Shown here one piece after another: positions 34,627 to 43,525 of a DNA stretch of 64,000 nt. The stretch's first letter is position 1, and every line of letters starts with the position of its first letter. The DNA is from Gelidibacter pelagius (lineage in GTDB: Bacteria; Bacteroidota; Bacteroidia; Flavobacteriales; Flavobacteriaceae), in contig NZ_JAGEVG010000001.1 in NCBI RefSeq assembly GCF_017581925.1, forward strand, positions 310,001-374,000, written 5' to 3'. The position numbers and the translations under genes are program-made. The notes beneath the pieces are model-generated. The model made no database searches, was not told the DNA's origin, and worked only from the letters and a program-made list of their open reading frames with translations.

Positions 34627-36525
34627 TTAATAAGCGCGCTTGTTATTTCCTTCATAAAAATTAATAAAGGCTCTATTGACAACACGATTTCCTCCAGCTG
34701 TAGGGTAGTTTCCCGTAAAATACCAATCTCCCAGATTTTTAGGACACGCTATATGTAGGTTTTCAATGGTTTGAAAGATTGCTTTTACTTCTGTTTTGAC
34801 GCTATCATCACAAATAAGCTCTCCAATCTTATCTGAAATTTGCTCTGCGCTAAATTGGTTGTAGAGTTCTTTTACAAAATTTCTAACCTCTTTGTCCTCC
34901 AAATGTACTTGTTCTATACACTTTTTATAGACTTCTTCTATAAGATGGTATTTGTCATTTTCTTTCAGCAGCTCAAGCATGGCTCTAAAAGCAATTAAGT
35001 CTTCCAATTTTGCCATGTCAATGCCATAACAATCAGGATAACGAATTTGAGGAGCGGAGGATACCACTACTATCTTCTTTGGATGGAGTCTATCCATCAT
35101 TTTAATAATACTCTTCTTTAAAGTAGTACCACGCACAATACTATCATCAATGATAACCAGATTGTCCGTAGGTTTTATGACACCATAGGTGACATCATAA
35201 ACGTGGGCCACTAAATCATCTCTACTGCTATCCTCAGTGATAAACGTCCTGAGTTTGACGTCTTTAATAGCAATCTTCTCTATTCGAGGGCGTTCTGATA
35301 ATATTTGGGTAACCTTTTCTGCAGAAAGCTCACCGTTACCATTAAGAATGGCTTCAGTCTTCTTTTTGTTGAGATGGTCTTCTACGGTTTCAATCATACC
35401 AAAAAAGGAGGTTTCAGCCGTATTTGGAATATATGAAAACACCGTGTTTTTTGTGTCGAAATCAATAGCTTCCAAAACCTTTGGCATGAGCAGTTTGCCT
35501 AGTTTTTTTCGTTCTTGATAAATTTCGGCATCACTACCTCGTGAAAAATAAATACGTTCAAAGGAGCAAGCCTTGCGCTCAGTTGGCTCAAGAATTTTCT
35601 TAATTGCCGTTTCTCCTGATTTTTTTGTGATAATTGCATGGCCAGGCGTTAATTCTTTGACATCCTCAAAATTGACGTCGAATACGGTTTGTATGACCGG
35701 ACGTTCAGAAGCGACCACCACAATTTCATCATCCTGATAATAGTATGCCGGTCTGATTCCAGCAGGATCACGAAGTACAAAAGAGTCTCCATGTCCTAAA
35801 AGTCCTGCTATTGCATACCCCCCATCCCAGTCCTTGGCAGAACGTTTCAGGATTTTACCGACGTTGAGTCGATCAGCAATCAATGGTGAACATTCGTTTT
35901 TATTATAACCCTCACGTTTCAATTGCTTGTATTTTTTGGCAACCGCATCATCCAAGAAATGACCAATTTTCTCCATTATAGTAACAGTGTCCGCCTTTTC
36001 TTTTGGATGTTGCCCTATTTTAACCAAGCCTTCAAATAGTTCATTAACATTGGTCATGTTGAAATTCCCTGCTACAATCAGGTTTCTGTGCATCCAATTA
36101 TTTTGTCTTAGGAAAGGATGGACATTCTCTACACTGTTTTTTCCAAAAGTTCCATATCGTACGTGTCCCAAGAGTACTTCCCCTATATAAGGAATGTTCT
36201 TTTTTTGTAAGGCCACATCGTCTGCATATTCTGGATGCTCAGTAAGTTCTTTATTGATGCGCTCGTTGATTTGGGCAAAAATATCCTGAATTGGTTGTTG
36301 GGCGATCGAGCGTACTCGACTGATATAGCGTTCCCCTGGTGCGGTATCGAGTTTAATGCTTGCAAAGCCAGCCCCATCTTGTCCCCGATTGTGCTGTTTT
36401 TCCATCATCAAATACATTTTATTGACACCATAAAATGCACTGCCGTATTTTTCTTTATAAAATTCTAAAGGTTTTAAAAGTCTGATGAGTGCAATTCCGC
36501 ACTCATGTTTTATCGCATCACTCAT
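34627..36525 (-). CDS. purF: Amidophosphoribosyltransferase
   Basis: It transfers the glutamine amide nitrogen to PRPP, the first committed step of purine synthesis. The N-terminal Ntn-type glutaminase starts MSDAIKHECGIALIRL, so the nucleophilic cysteine at position 9 implies removal of an eight-residue leader. The segment HNRGQDGAGFAS and GHVRYGTFG follow. The PRPP-binding motif is LVIIDDSIVRGTTLKKSII near residue 463. At 632 residues it belongs to the long Bacteroidetes form; E. coli PurF has 505. The extra length lies partly in the C-terminal 120 residues. It is not close to other pur genes except purN, 4 kb away. Confidence 0.92.
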   Translation of the reverse strand: MSDAIKHECGIALIRLLKPLEFYKEKYGSAFYGVNKMYLMMEKQHNRGQDGAGFASIKLDTAPGERYISRVRSIAQQPIQDIFAQINERINKELTEHPEYADDVALQKKNIPYIGEVLLGHVRYGTFGKNSVENVHPFLRQNNWMHRNLIVAGNFNMTNVNELFEGLVKIGQHPKEKADTVTIMEKIGHFLDDAVAKKYKQLKREGYNKNECSPLIADRLNVGKILKRSAKDWDGGYAIAGLLGHGDSFVLRDPAGIRPAYYYQDDEIVVVASERPVIQTVFDVNFEDVKELTPGHAIITKKSGETAIKKILEPTERKACSFERIYFSRGSDAEIYQERKKLGKLLMPKVLEAIDFDTKNTVFSYIPNTAETSFFGMIETVEDHLNKKKTEAILNGNGELSAEKVTQILSERPRIEKIAIKDVKLRTFITEDSSRDDLVAHVYDVTYGVIKPTDNLVIIDDSIVRGTTLKKSIIKMMDRLHPKKIVVVSSAPQIRYPDCYGIDMAKLEDLIAFRAMLELLKENDKYHLIEEVYKKCIEQVHLEDKEVRNFVKELYNQFSAEQISDKIGELICDDSVKTEVKAIFQTIENLHIACPKNLGDWYFTGNYPTAGGNRVVNRAFINFYEGNNKRAY

Positions 36526-36745
36526 TGGGTTTTTACAATTTTAGATTCGCTATTAATTACTGAGGTTTAGTCTTAATAAGTTGAGGATTATTACAAACTA
36601 AGGTTATTAAAAAACGCGCTCCATTTAGAGCGCGTTAGTTTATGTCAATTCAATTTATAGGTTTCCAATAGATGTTGATTAAAATCCATATTAAATTGTT
36701 TTATTTTTTTAGTTCTGATGATATGTTTTTTTGTAATCTTATTGG
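36526..36745. other. purF leader region
   Basis: 220 bases between pfkB and purF with the pfkB terminator at 36613-36636 and AT-rich sequence. No riboswitch structure and no exact promoter box was recognised for purF. Confidence 0.5.
36613..36636 (-). terminator. Intrinsic terminator of the PfkB gene
   Basis: A perfect 9-bp stem AACGCGCTC / GAGCGCGTT with a 6-base loop, followed on the minus strand by a T run. It also lies upstream of the purF start, so it separates the two genes. Confidence 0.88.
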
Positions 36746-37672
36746 TTACTCTAAAATGATTTCAAATTTGGTCAATTGTTTAAACTGATTCAATCGTTGA
36801 TAGACTTCTCTATCTTGGAGTTGTTCCATGCGTTCGGTTCCAAATTTCTCAACACAGAATGATGCTAATGTCGAGCCGTAAATAACAGCAGTTTTCATAT
36901 TCTCAAACGAATAGTCTTCTGTTTTCGCCAGATATCCGGCAAATCCACCAGCAAAGGTATCGCCAGCACCAGTTGGATCAAATACCTCTTTCAAAGGCAA
37001 GGCCGGTGCAAAAAAGACATTTTCGTTATGGAACAATAAAGCGCCATGTTCTCCTTTTTTAATGACCACATATTTTGGACCCATCTTATGGATTTTCTGA
37101 GCGGCCACGACAAGCGAATATTCTCCGGTCAACTGACGTGCTTCTTCATCGTTGATAGTGATCACGTCCACTTTATTGATGACTGCTTTTAATTCGTCCA
37201 AAGCACAATCCATCCAAAAATTCATAGTGTCTAGAATCACCATTTTTGGTTTTTTGTTCATTTGTTCCAAAACACTCATTTGGACCAAAGGATGCAAATT
37301 GCCTAACATCACTACGTCTGCCTTTTTGTAATCTTCTGGAACTATCGGATTGAAATCGGCAAGGACGTTAAGCTCTGTTGCCAGAGTATCACGTGTATTC
37401 ATATCATTATGATATTTGCCACTCCAAAAGAAGGTTTTGCCCTCTTTTACAATTTCAACACCAGAGATATCAAGGTTTTTATTAGCTAATAAATCTAAAT
37501 ATTCTTTAGGAAAATCACCCCCAACAACCGAAACAATGGCGGCATCTACATTAAATTGGGATGCAGCCAAGCCTATAAAGGTTGCAGCACCACCCAAGAT
37601 TTTATCAGTTTTTCCAAAAGGGGTTTCGATAGCGTCAAAGGCAACGGTACCTACAATTACTAATTTGCTCAT
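36746..37672 (-). CDS. PfkB family carbohydrate/nucleoside kinase
   Basis: A ribokinase-fold sugar or nucleoside kinase of 308 residues. The N-terminal strand VGTVAFDAIETPFGKTDKILGGAATF gives the substrate-side glycine pair. The C-terminal signature DPTGAGDTFAGGFAGYLA near residue 232 holds the catalytic aspartate and anion hole. The conserved lid region is MVILDTMNFWMDCALDEL. The substrate cannot be read; adenosine- or ribose-type kinases are the nearest groups. Its proximity to purF is suggestive but the terminator between them argues against one operon. Confidence 0.85.
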   Translation of the reverse strand: MSKLVIVGTVAFDAIETPFGKTDKILGGAATFIGLAASQFNVDAAIVSVVGGDFPKEYLDLLANKNLDISGVEIVKEGKTFFWSGKYHNDMNTRDTLATELNVLADFNPIVPEDYKKADVVMLGNLHPLVQMSVLEQMNKKPKMVILDTMNFWMDCALDELKAVINKVDVITINDEEARQLTGEYSLVVAAQKIHKMGPKYVVIKKGEHGALLFHNENVFFAPALPLKEVFDPTGAGDTFAGGFAGYLAKTEDYSFENMKTAVIYGSTLASFCVEKFGTERMEQLQDREVYQRLNQFKQLTKFEIILE

Positions 37673-37752
37673 ATTGCGGTTTCAAAATTTGGTGCAAAGA
37701 TAATGCTTTTTAGCTACGAATTCAGCACTATTTTTGAGGAATTTATGTGTGT

Positions 37753-38550
37753 TTATTCGGAATTGAAATGTCGCAAAAAGGCATTGGGGTCATTTAAAAA
37801 CGATTTTGTAACCGAATAATGATCCGTGTTTTCGAGTGGGGTTGCCTGCATTGCTTCATTGGTAATCTCATAAATGGTTGCTCCAGGATAAGCCATCAAC
37901 ATGGGGGAATGTGTGGCAATAATGAATTGGGATAAGTGATTTTGCAAGTGGTTATGGAGAAAATAAATAAAAGACAGTTGTTTTGATGGAGAAAGTGCCG
38001 CTTCGGGCTCATCCAATAAGTAAATACCTGGCGACTTTATCATTTGCTCCATGATATGAAGATAGGCTTCCCCATGGGAAAACGCATTTAATTCCTGACC
38101 ATAGTTTTTCCGCATATAGCGCAGTTGGTAATTGGCGTTTTCTTTCATTTGACTGATGATGTGATCCGGAACATAACCTTCTAAGTCAGAAAATTTATTT
38201 TGAATTTGGGCATCTGTTCTATTCACACTGTTCAGATAATCGCCAAAATCTTCAGCCCTAAAGAAAAATCCTGTAGGACGTTCTATGGTCCAAGTGAGCT
38301 CCAAATAGGGCAGTAGTCGTTTTGCCGCATCAAAACTAGGTTTGTTGTAATCGGCACCGTCCATGTGTGGCAGCTGTAATCTACATGCCAATGTTTCCAG
38401 CAAGGTCGATTTTCCTGAGCCGTTTTCTCCAATCAAAAACGTGATTGGGTTGGATACATCAATGTTTTTCGCATATTTGATTGCAGGAATATCATACGGA
38501 AAAGGGTGGGTTCTGTTGGTTTCGATATGTAGGGAAGAAAGGTAGGACAT
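37753..38550 (-). CDS. AAA family ATPase (COG3910-like)
   Basis: A 265-residue ABC-type ATPase domain protein without membrane segments. Walker A is LIGENGSGKSTLLETLA near residue 43; the signature region is AFSHGEAYLHIMEQM and Walker B is GIYLLDEPEAALSPSKQL, followed by the D-loop and IIATHSPMLMAYPGATIYEI. Proteins of this type are single-gene relatives of the RecF/SMC ATPase group and also occur as parts of defence modules, but no partner gene lies next to it. Function unknown. It ends 81 bases after the PfkB gene start on the same strand. Confidence 0.8.
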   Translation of the reverse strand: MSYLSSLHIETNRTHPFPYDIPAIKYAKNIDVSNPITFLIGENGSGKSTLLETLACRLQLPHMDGADYNKPSFDAAKRLLPYLELTWTIERPTGFFFRAEDFGDYLNSVNRTDAQIQNKFSDLEGYVPDHIISQMKENANYQLRYMRKNYGQELNAFSHGEAYLHIMEQMIKSPGIYLLDEPEAALSPSKQLSFIYFLHNHLQNHLSQFIIATHSPMLMAYPGATIYEITNEAMQATPLENTDHYSVTKSFLNDPNAFLRHFNSE

Positions 38551-38741
38551 TGTTTTTATAAAAGGAATAAGATGTTTCTATAATATCAAGATACATATTT
38601 TAATTCTTCCAATTTGGAGAATGAGAAGATAATAAAAAACATCACTTCGGCATAAAAATATTTGACATGAATGATGCGTATTCTCACAAATATGATTAGA
38701 ACAAAAACCTTAGATATTCCTTTCCGTATAAATTACAAGAT

Positions 38742-38913
38742 ATGGATTTGCAAAAAAAACGCAAAGAAATTGTTTTAGATGAAGGAACGCTATCCATTCT
38801 TGAAGAAAAGGCAAAAACCCAAGGTTGAGATTTAAAGAATTATATAGGATTTGTGTTACGATAAAAAAACAAATTACACGTCGTGGGAGGAGGTTAAAAA
38901 AGAACTGTTTTAA
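38742..38913 (+). pseudogene. Broken antitoxin gene
   Basis: The frame starts MDLQKKRKEIVLDEGTLSIL, continues EEKAKTQG, meets TGA at 38826-38828, then resumes DLKNYIGFVLR. Further on, in another frame, NYTSWEEVKKELF runs to a TAA that overlaps the next ATG (TAATG). Small flavobacterial antitoxins carry similar starts and a similar SWEEVK tail, so an internal deletion plus a nonsense mutation is likely. Coupled overlap with the toxin is typical of such operons. Confidence 0.55.
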
Positions 38914-39191
38914 TGTCTTTTTTGATAAAATTTAGTAACGAATCGAAATTGGATTTGACGTAAGCCAACGCCTATTATTTGGCAGTCCCTAAGGAGTTAT
39001 TCGCCAAATTCAAACTCGAAATGAGCGAAACCATTGATAGAATCGTTAAGAACCCCGAGTATTTTTAAAAACGCTATCGCAGTATCAAAATTGTTTTTAC
39101 CAAGGTGTTTCCTTTTGGTGTTCATTATTTGGTTGAAGGCAATACAGTTTTTATTCAGAGGATCATGTGCCAAAAGCGGCTTTATCAGTAA
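38913..39191 (+). pseudogene. Broken RelE/ParE-type toxin gene
   Basis: A 92-codon frame reads MSFLIKFSNESKLDLT, stop, ANAYYLAVPKELFAKFKLEM, then SETIDRIVKNPEYF, stop, KRYRSIKIVFTKVFPFGVHY, then LVEGNTVFIQRIMCQKRLYQ. The IVFTKVFPFGVHYLVEGNTV pattern is typical of the C-terminal half of RelE/ParE toxins. Two in-frame TAA codons (38961-38963 and 39066-39068) break it, the second probably from CAA. It is therefore not expected to make an active toxin. The rest of the sequence is well preserved, implying recent decay. Confidence 0.65.
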
Positions 39192-39374
39192 GCTATTTTC
39201 GTCAAGAAACCTTTAGAAACATATTTCTAAACCTTTGCTTCCGACAGATTTTTATAAGATGTGATCTTTAGTTTTGCAAAATCGAAAAAGCTAATTTAGA
39301 GTAAAAGAAGCGTTGGTAAAGATTTAACTAAAATTAATAAATTGAGTATCTTTATTTAAATTTTAAGGCCAGTT

Positions 39375-39581
39375 ATGACAACAACAGCGAAAAAGAAAGA
39401 ATTGATTGATTGGATCTCTTCTATGGAAGATAAAGATACTTTGTAGCAAATTTTTCAGTTCAGAAAATTGAAAAACCAGAATTTCGATAAACATTTTGAG
39501 CGGGCTATTACCGTTGATGAGTTAAGAGAAGAGACCGATGTTTACATAAAATATTTATTTAGTGACGTTTATATCAAATAA
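39375..39581 (+). pseudogene. Broken antitoxin-like gene
   Basis: The frame reads MTTTAKKKELIDWISSMEDK, DTL, then TAG, then QIFQFRKLKNQNFDKHFERA followed by ITVDELREETDVYIKYL. Flavobacterial proteins of this shape (an N-terminal helix followed by RA-xxxDEL and a basic or aromatic end) precede toxins as putative antitoxins. It carries one in-frame stop and no toxin partner follows. Confidence 0.5.
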
Positions 39582-39612
39582 TCACCAACCTATTTCCAAT
39601 CATTTTTGATGG

Positions 39613-40251
39613 TCATTTCCTCCCAAAATCCGCAGGGATTTCCCCCCAAGCTTTCGTTTCCCACTTAACTATAGTCGTCGAATAAGTATTCGTTTTAAGC
39701 CAATTTACGGCCCTATCCACCAACTCAAACAATGCTTTGTTTTTGGCATTGCGAGGTAATTTTGTATTACACGTTTTCTTCTTGACCCAACTCATCGCAA
39801 TTTTTGAATCTGTGTAAAGAATACGCTGGCTATTGTTGTTTTTAAGGAAGGCCAATCCGTGAACAAGCGCCAAAAATTCTCCAATATTATTCGTGCCCTC
39901 AGGAAATGGGCCTTGGATGAACAATTGTTTTTTAGTTTTGGTGTCCACACCTCTATATTCCATAATGCCCGGGTTGCCACTTGATGCGGCATCCACCGAA
40001 ATGGAATTGTAGTTGGGCTGTCCTATTTTTTTGAGTTGCGCCTCGGACAAATCACTTTTAAAGCTTTTGGATTTGCCAATATAGTCCTTGTAGTTGCCAT
40101 TTAATGCTTTTTTGGCAGCATCGAAGGTTTCAAAAGACTTGTATATTGCACCTTGGTAATCTTTGATTTGGGCTTTGCAGTCATTCCATTTTTCAAAAAC
40201 ACCGGTGTTGTGGCCTTTCCAGACGACGTAATATTTCTTTTTTTTAGACAC
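39613..40251 (-). CDS. Ribonuclease H with viroplasmin domain
   Basis: It cleaves RNA in RNA-DNA hybrids. The N-terminal 60 residues are a viroplasmin/hybrid-binding domain (KKKYYVVWKGHNTGVFEKWNDCK), as in eukaryotic RNase H1 and many Bacteroidetes. The catalytic domain shows SISVDAASSGNPGIMEYRGV, NNIGEFLALVHGLAFL (second catalytic residue) and ILYTDSKIAMSWVKK (third), with C-terminal DFGRK. The start is GTG at 40249-40251, inside a dispersed repeat, followed by a run of lysine codons (AAA). It ends 212 residues later, normal for this class. Confidence 0.88.
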   Translation of the reverse strand: MSKKKKYYVVWKGHNTGVFEKWNDCKAQIKDYQGAIYKSFETFDAAKKALNGNYKDYIGKSKSFKSDLSEAQLKKIGQPNYNSISVDAASSGNPGIMEYRGVDTKTKKQLFIQGPFPEGTNNIGEFLALVHGLAFLKNNNSQRILYTDSKIAMSWVKKKTCNTKLPRNAKNKALFELVDRAVNWLKTNTYSTTIVKWETKAWGEIPADFGRK

Positions 40252-40277
40252 AGATTACACAGGTTTTTACGGATTGC
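40247..40277. repeat. Dispersed GACACRNATT...ACGGATT repeat, copy 2
   Basis: Matches 21813-21843 at 25 of 31 positions. It overlaps the GTG start of the RNase H gene and the stop region of purN, so it may have been inserted at this junction. Confidence 0.55.
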
Positions 40278-40860
40278 TTTTTGAATTTGATCTTTGGGAA
40301 ATTAATAATTCCTCCACCACCTTCGGAAAATGTTCCATCTCCAACTCATGTATTTTTGCCGCAACCGTTTCTGCAGTATCTGATGGATTTACTTCGCATT
40401 TCGCCTGAAAAACAATCGCACCTTCATCATAATGTTCATTGACATAATGGATGGTAATGCCTGTTTCAGTTTCCTTATTGGAGACGACTGCCTCATGAAC
40501 ATAACTGCCGTACATCCCTTTTCCACCGTATTTGGGAAGCAACGCAGGATGGATATTGATGACTATATCTGGGAATTCATGAAGTATGAAATCCGGGAAC
40601 TTCCATAAAAAGCCGGCCAGAACAATCAGATCGGGTTGGGATGCCTTTAAAATATTAAGGACATCATTGCTTTGGGAAAAGGCCGTTCTGTTAAAAGACA
40701 GCGCGCTCACTTTTAGGCTTTTACACCGATCTAAAACTTTGGCATGAGGATTGTTAGTCAACACCTGAATGACAGAACCTATATCTCTGTTGTTGAAATA
40801 CTTGATTAAATTTTCAGCATTAGTACCACTTCCGGACGCAAAAACAACGATACGTTTCAT
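40267..40860 (-). CDS. purN: Phosphoribosylglycinamide formyltransferase
   Basis: It adds a formyl group from 10-formyl-THF to GAR, the third step of purine synthesis. N-terminal motif VFASGSGTNAENLIKYF binds phosphate. The folate site includes NIHPALLPKYGGKGMYGSYVHEAV, with the catalytic asparagine and histidine, and TGITIHYVNEHYDEG. The 197-residue length is typical. It lies back to back with acpP-fabF across a 288-base divergent region, an order found in Bacteroidetes. Confidence 0.93.
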   Translation of the reverse strand: MKRIVVFASGSGTNAENLIKYFNNRDIGSVIQVLTNNPHAKVLDRCKSLKVSALSFNRTAFSQSNDVLNILKASQPDLIVLAGFLWKFPDFILHEFPDIVINIHPALLPKYGGKGMYGSYVHEAVVSNKETETGITIHYVNEHYDEGAIVFQAKCEVNPSDTAETVAAKIHELEMEHFPKVVEELLISQRSNSKSNP

Positions 40861-41148
40861 CTGCTACTTTCTATTTTTAAATTATTGTCAGACCTGTCTG
40901 TCAAAATGCAGGTGCAATTCACTATCAAATTAAAAAATGTTCAGCAAAATTCCATAATCTCATTTCATTTACAGATATTAGCTTCGAAATCAAAAACAAA
41001 AAAAAGAATAAATATTAACAATTAGGAGGTAAAATAGAAATACTTAGATGTATTTTTGCTAAATTACAAACACATTGTAGAAATAAAAATGGGTTTTAAA
41101 CTAAAGTTTTTTATTTTTGCCAATTAATAAAACTTAAAATTAAAGATT
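40861..41148. promoter_or_regulatory. Divergent purN / acpP promoter region
   Basis: 288 bases without a gene. Plus-strand TATTTTTG occurs twice, at 41051-41058 and 41112-41119, both exact matches to TAnnTTTG, at 91 and 30 bases before acpP. Neither has a clear TTG at -33. An AGACCTGTCTG motif at 40890-40900 resembles the palindromic repeat family. Confidence 0.45.
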
Positions 41149-41382
41149 ATGTCAGACATTGCATCAAGAGTAAAAGCGATTATAGTAGACAAATTAGGTG
41201 TAGACGAGAACGAAGTTGTCACTGAAGCAAGCTTCACAAACGATTTAGGAGCAGATTCTTTGGATACTGTGGAATTGATCATGGAATTCGAAAAAGAATT
41301 TGATATCCAAATTCCGGATGACCAAGCAGAAAACATCGCTACAGTTGGTCAAGCTATCTCTTATATAGAAGCAGCAAAATAA
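41149..41382 (+). CDS. acpP: Acyl carrier protein
   Basis: It carries growing acyl chains on a 4'-phosphopantetheine attached to serine in the motif [15 protein letters not shown] near residue 39. The 77-residue acidic protein is typical in size and charge. Its gene is 13 bases from fabF, giving the conserved acpP-fabF pair. Confidence 0.97.
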   Translation: MSDIASRVKAIIVDKLGVDENEVVTEASFTNDLGADSLDTVELIMEFEKEFDIQIPDDQAENIATVGQAISYIEAAK

Positions 41383-41395
41383 GTAACAGACTTTT

Positions 41396-42646
41396 ATGGA
41401 ATTAAGGCGAGTTGTAGTTACAGGGTTAGGTGCTCTTACACCAATCGGGAATACCAAAGATGAATATTGGAATGCCCTGGTTAGTGGTAAAAGTGGTGCT
41501 GCGCCAATAACATATTTTGATACTGAAAAGTTCAAAACTAAATTCGCGTGCGAATTAAAAAACTTTGTGCCCACCGATTTCATTGAGCGCAAGCTGGTCA
41601 ACAGAATGGACAAATTTACGCAGTATGCCATGGTGGCTTCAGATGAAGCTATTGCTGATGCTAAATTGGATCTAAGTGTGGTTGACAAGCTTCGTGTTGG
41701 TGTGATTTGGGGAGCAGGAATTGGAGGGTTGGAAACTTTTCAAGAAGAAGTACTTAATTTTGCCGCAGGAGATGGAACCCCGCGTTTCAATCCTTTCTTT
41801 ATTCCGAAAATGATTGCAGATATAGCTCCAGGAAACATTTCCATTAAACATGGGTTTATGGGTCCTAACTATACCACGGTTTCGGCCTGTGCATCTGCTG
41901 CCAATGCAATGATTGACGCCCTAAACTATATACGTTTGGGCTATTGTGATGTTATTGTTACTGGCGGTAGCGAAGCAGCCGTCACCATTGCAGGAATGGG
42001 TGGCTTTAACGCTATGCATGCTTTATCAACAAGGAATGAGAGTCCAGAAACGGCTTCACGACCATTTGACGCTACCAGAGATGGTTTTGTCTTGGGTGAA
42101 GGTGCTGGTGCCATTATTTTGGAGGATTACGAGCACGCAAAAGCAAGAGGAGCTAAAATATATGCTGAGGTATTAGGTGGCGGTTTGTCATCCGATGCCT
42201 ATCATATGACTGCCCCACATCCTGAAGGGATAGGAGTTATTGCCGTAATGAGAAATTGTTTGGAAAATGCTGGATTGAAACCGGAAGATGTTGATCATAT
42301 CAACACACACGGTACCTCCACACCTTTAGGTGATGTTGCCGAACTAAAAGCTATTACGGAAGTTTTCGGTGAACACGCCAAGAACATCAATATCAATTCA
42401 ACAAAATCAATGACAGGTCATTTGTTGGGTGCTGCCGGTGCCATTGAGGCTATTGCCTCTATTATGGCAATGGAGCATGGCATTGTGCCTCCAACGATCA
42501 ACCATTCGGTTGTTGATGAAAATATTGATCCGCAATTAAACTTAACACTTAACAAAGCTCAAAAGAGAGAGGTTAAAGTGGCCATGAGTAATACTTTTGG
42601 ATTTGGCGGTCATAACGCTTGTGTATTATTCAAGAAATTAGATTAA
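41396..42646 (+). CDS. fabF: 3-oxoacyl-ACP synthase II
   Basis: The elongating condensing enzyme of type II fatty-acid synthesis. The catalytic cysteine is in TTVSACASAANAM near residue 163; the two histidines are in HINTHGTSTPLGDVAE and MTGHLLGAAGAIEA. The C-terminal glycine-rich NTFGFGGHNACVLF completes the thiolase fold. The 416-residue length fits FabF. It is preceded by acpP and followed by rnc within a few bases, so the three form one operon. Confidence 0.96.
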   Translation: MELRRVVVTGLGALTPIGNTKDEYWNALVSGKSGAAPITYFDTEKFKTKFACELKNFVPTDFIERKLVNRMDKFTQYAMVASDEAIADAKLDLSVVDKLRVGVIWGAGIGGLETFQEEVLNFAAGDGTPRFNPFFIPKMIADIAPGNISIKHGFMGPNYTTVSACASAANAMIDALNYIRLGYCDVIVTGGSEAAVTIAGMGGFNAMHALSTRNESPETASRPFDATRDGFVLGEGAGAIILEDYEHAKARGAKIYAEVLGGGLSSDAYHMTAPHPEGIGVIAVMRNCLENAGLKPEDVDHINTHGTSTPLGDVAELKAITEVFGEHAKNININSTKSMTGHLLGAAGAIEAIASIMAMEHGIVPPTINHSVVDENIDPQLNLTLNKAQKREVKVAMSNTFGFGGHNACVLFKKLD

Positions 42647-42653
42647 ATCCCGA

Positions 42654-43400
42654 ATGAATTACATTCGTAACATATTAAATTCCCGTTCTAAAAATGACGG
42701 GAATTTTTTTTTAGAACTTCAAAAAATATTAGGTTATAAACCTAAAAACAAGAGTCTTTATATCAAAGCGTTTACGCATCGCTCCATGAACGTCAAGGAC
42801 AAAAATGGAGTAGCGCTTAACTACGAACGGCTTGAGTTTGTTGGAGATGCCATGCTTGGCCTTGTCATTGCCGCTTATCTTTATGGTGAAGTACCAGAAG
42901 GAGATGAAGGTTATTTAACCAAAATGCGTTCTAAAGTGGTCAGCAGGGAACATCTTAATGAGCTGGGCAAGGAACTTAAGCTTATTGACTTTGTCGAATC
43001 AAAAATCCCTAAAAATAATTTTGGCAGCAACATCCACGGTAATTTGTTTGAAGCCCTTGTTGGCGCCGTGTTTTTGGACAAAGGCTATAAGCAATGCGAG
43101 AAATTCATCAATAAAAAAGTCATCAATAAACATATTGATATTGAGACGCTTGAAGGCAAAGTTATCAGCTATAAAAGTTTGTTGATCGAGTGGTGCCAGA
43201 AGGAAAAGAAAACTTTTGATTATAATGTTTATGAAGATTCAGGTAATGATAATCTCAAACATTTTTCGGTTAAACTCTCCATTGACGGTAAAGTAGTTTC
43301 AAAAGCAAGGGCAACCTCCAAAAAGAAGGCCGAAGAAAAGGCTTCCAAACGTGCTTTTTTTGCTTTTCAAAACAAGATCAATCGCTCTTTTAAAGAATAG
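42654..43400 (+). CDS. rnc: Ribonuclease III
   Basis: It cleaves double-stranded RNA in rRNA processing and mRNA turnover. The RNase III signature NYERLEFVGDAMLGLVIAAYLY lies near residues 60-81, followed by the second acidic pair in GNLFEALVGAVFLDKGY. The C-terminal double-stranded RNA binding domain ends with ATSKKKAEEKASKRAFFAF. The 248-residue length is normal. It starts 8 bases after fabF and is translated with it. Confidence 0.95.
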   Translation: MNYIRNILNSRSKNDGNFFLELQKILGYKPKNKSLYIKAFTHRSMNVKDKNGVALNYERLEFVGDAMLGLVIAAYLYGEVPEGDEGYLTKMRSKVVSREHLNELGKELKLIDFVESKIPKNNFGSNIHGNLFEALVGAVFLDKGYKQCEKFINKKVINKHIDIETLEGKVISYKSLLIEWCQKEKKTFDYNVYEDSGNDNLKHFSVKLSIDGKVVSKARATSKKKAEEKASKRAFFAFQNKINRSFKE

Positions 43401-43525
43401 ATGTAGGCATTCAATAAAAGTTACTAACTATATCGATTTCGCTTGCTGAGCCTGTTAAGAATATTCCAAACTTGATATTACAGTGGAGATAAAGTACTAT
43501 CTTTACCATTCATGTTATTATCACT

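Larger units (their letters stand above)
38551..39612. other. Degraded region with toxin-antitoxin remnants
   Basis: A 1.06-kb stretch without an intact gene. It holds two adjacent broken genes at 38742-39191 and a third at 39375-39581, all resembling type II toxin-antitoxin components. The remaining sequence (38551-38741 and 39192-39374) is AT-rich and featureless. Confidence 0.65.

Noticed and set aside
36526-36745. Purine riboswitch in front of purF
   Set aside because: I see no three-way-junction layout or conserved purine riboswitch core; the only structure is the PfkB-gene terminator.
37753-38550. AAA ATPase as part of an anti-phage system
   Set aside because: It has no adjacent nuclease, TOPRIM or other partner gene; the neighbouring remnants are toxin-antitoxin-like, which is insufficient to propose a defence island.
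39034-39216. A 60-codon frame inside the toxin remnant
   Set aside because: Out of frame with the recognisable RelE/ParE sequence, which explains the DNA better.
38551-39612. Insertion sequence or prophage as source of the degraded region
   Set aside because: No transposase-like frame, terminal inverted repeats or integrase signature is visible; the fragments look like toxin-antitoxin genes.
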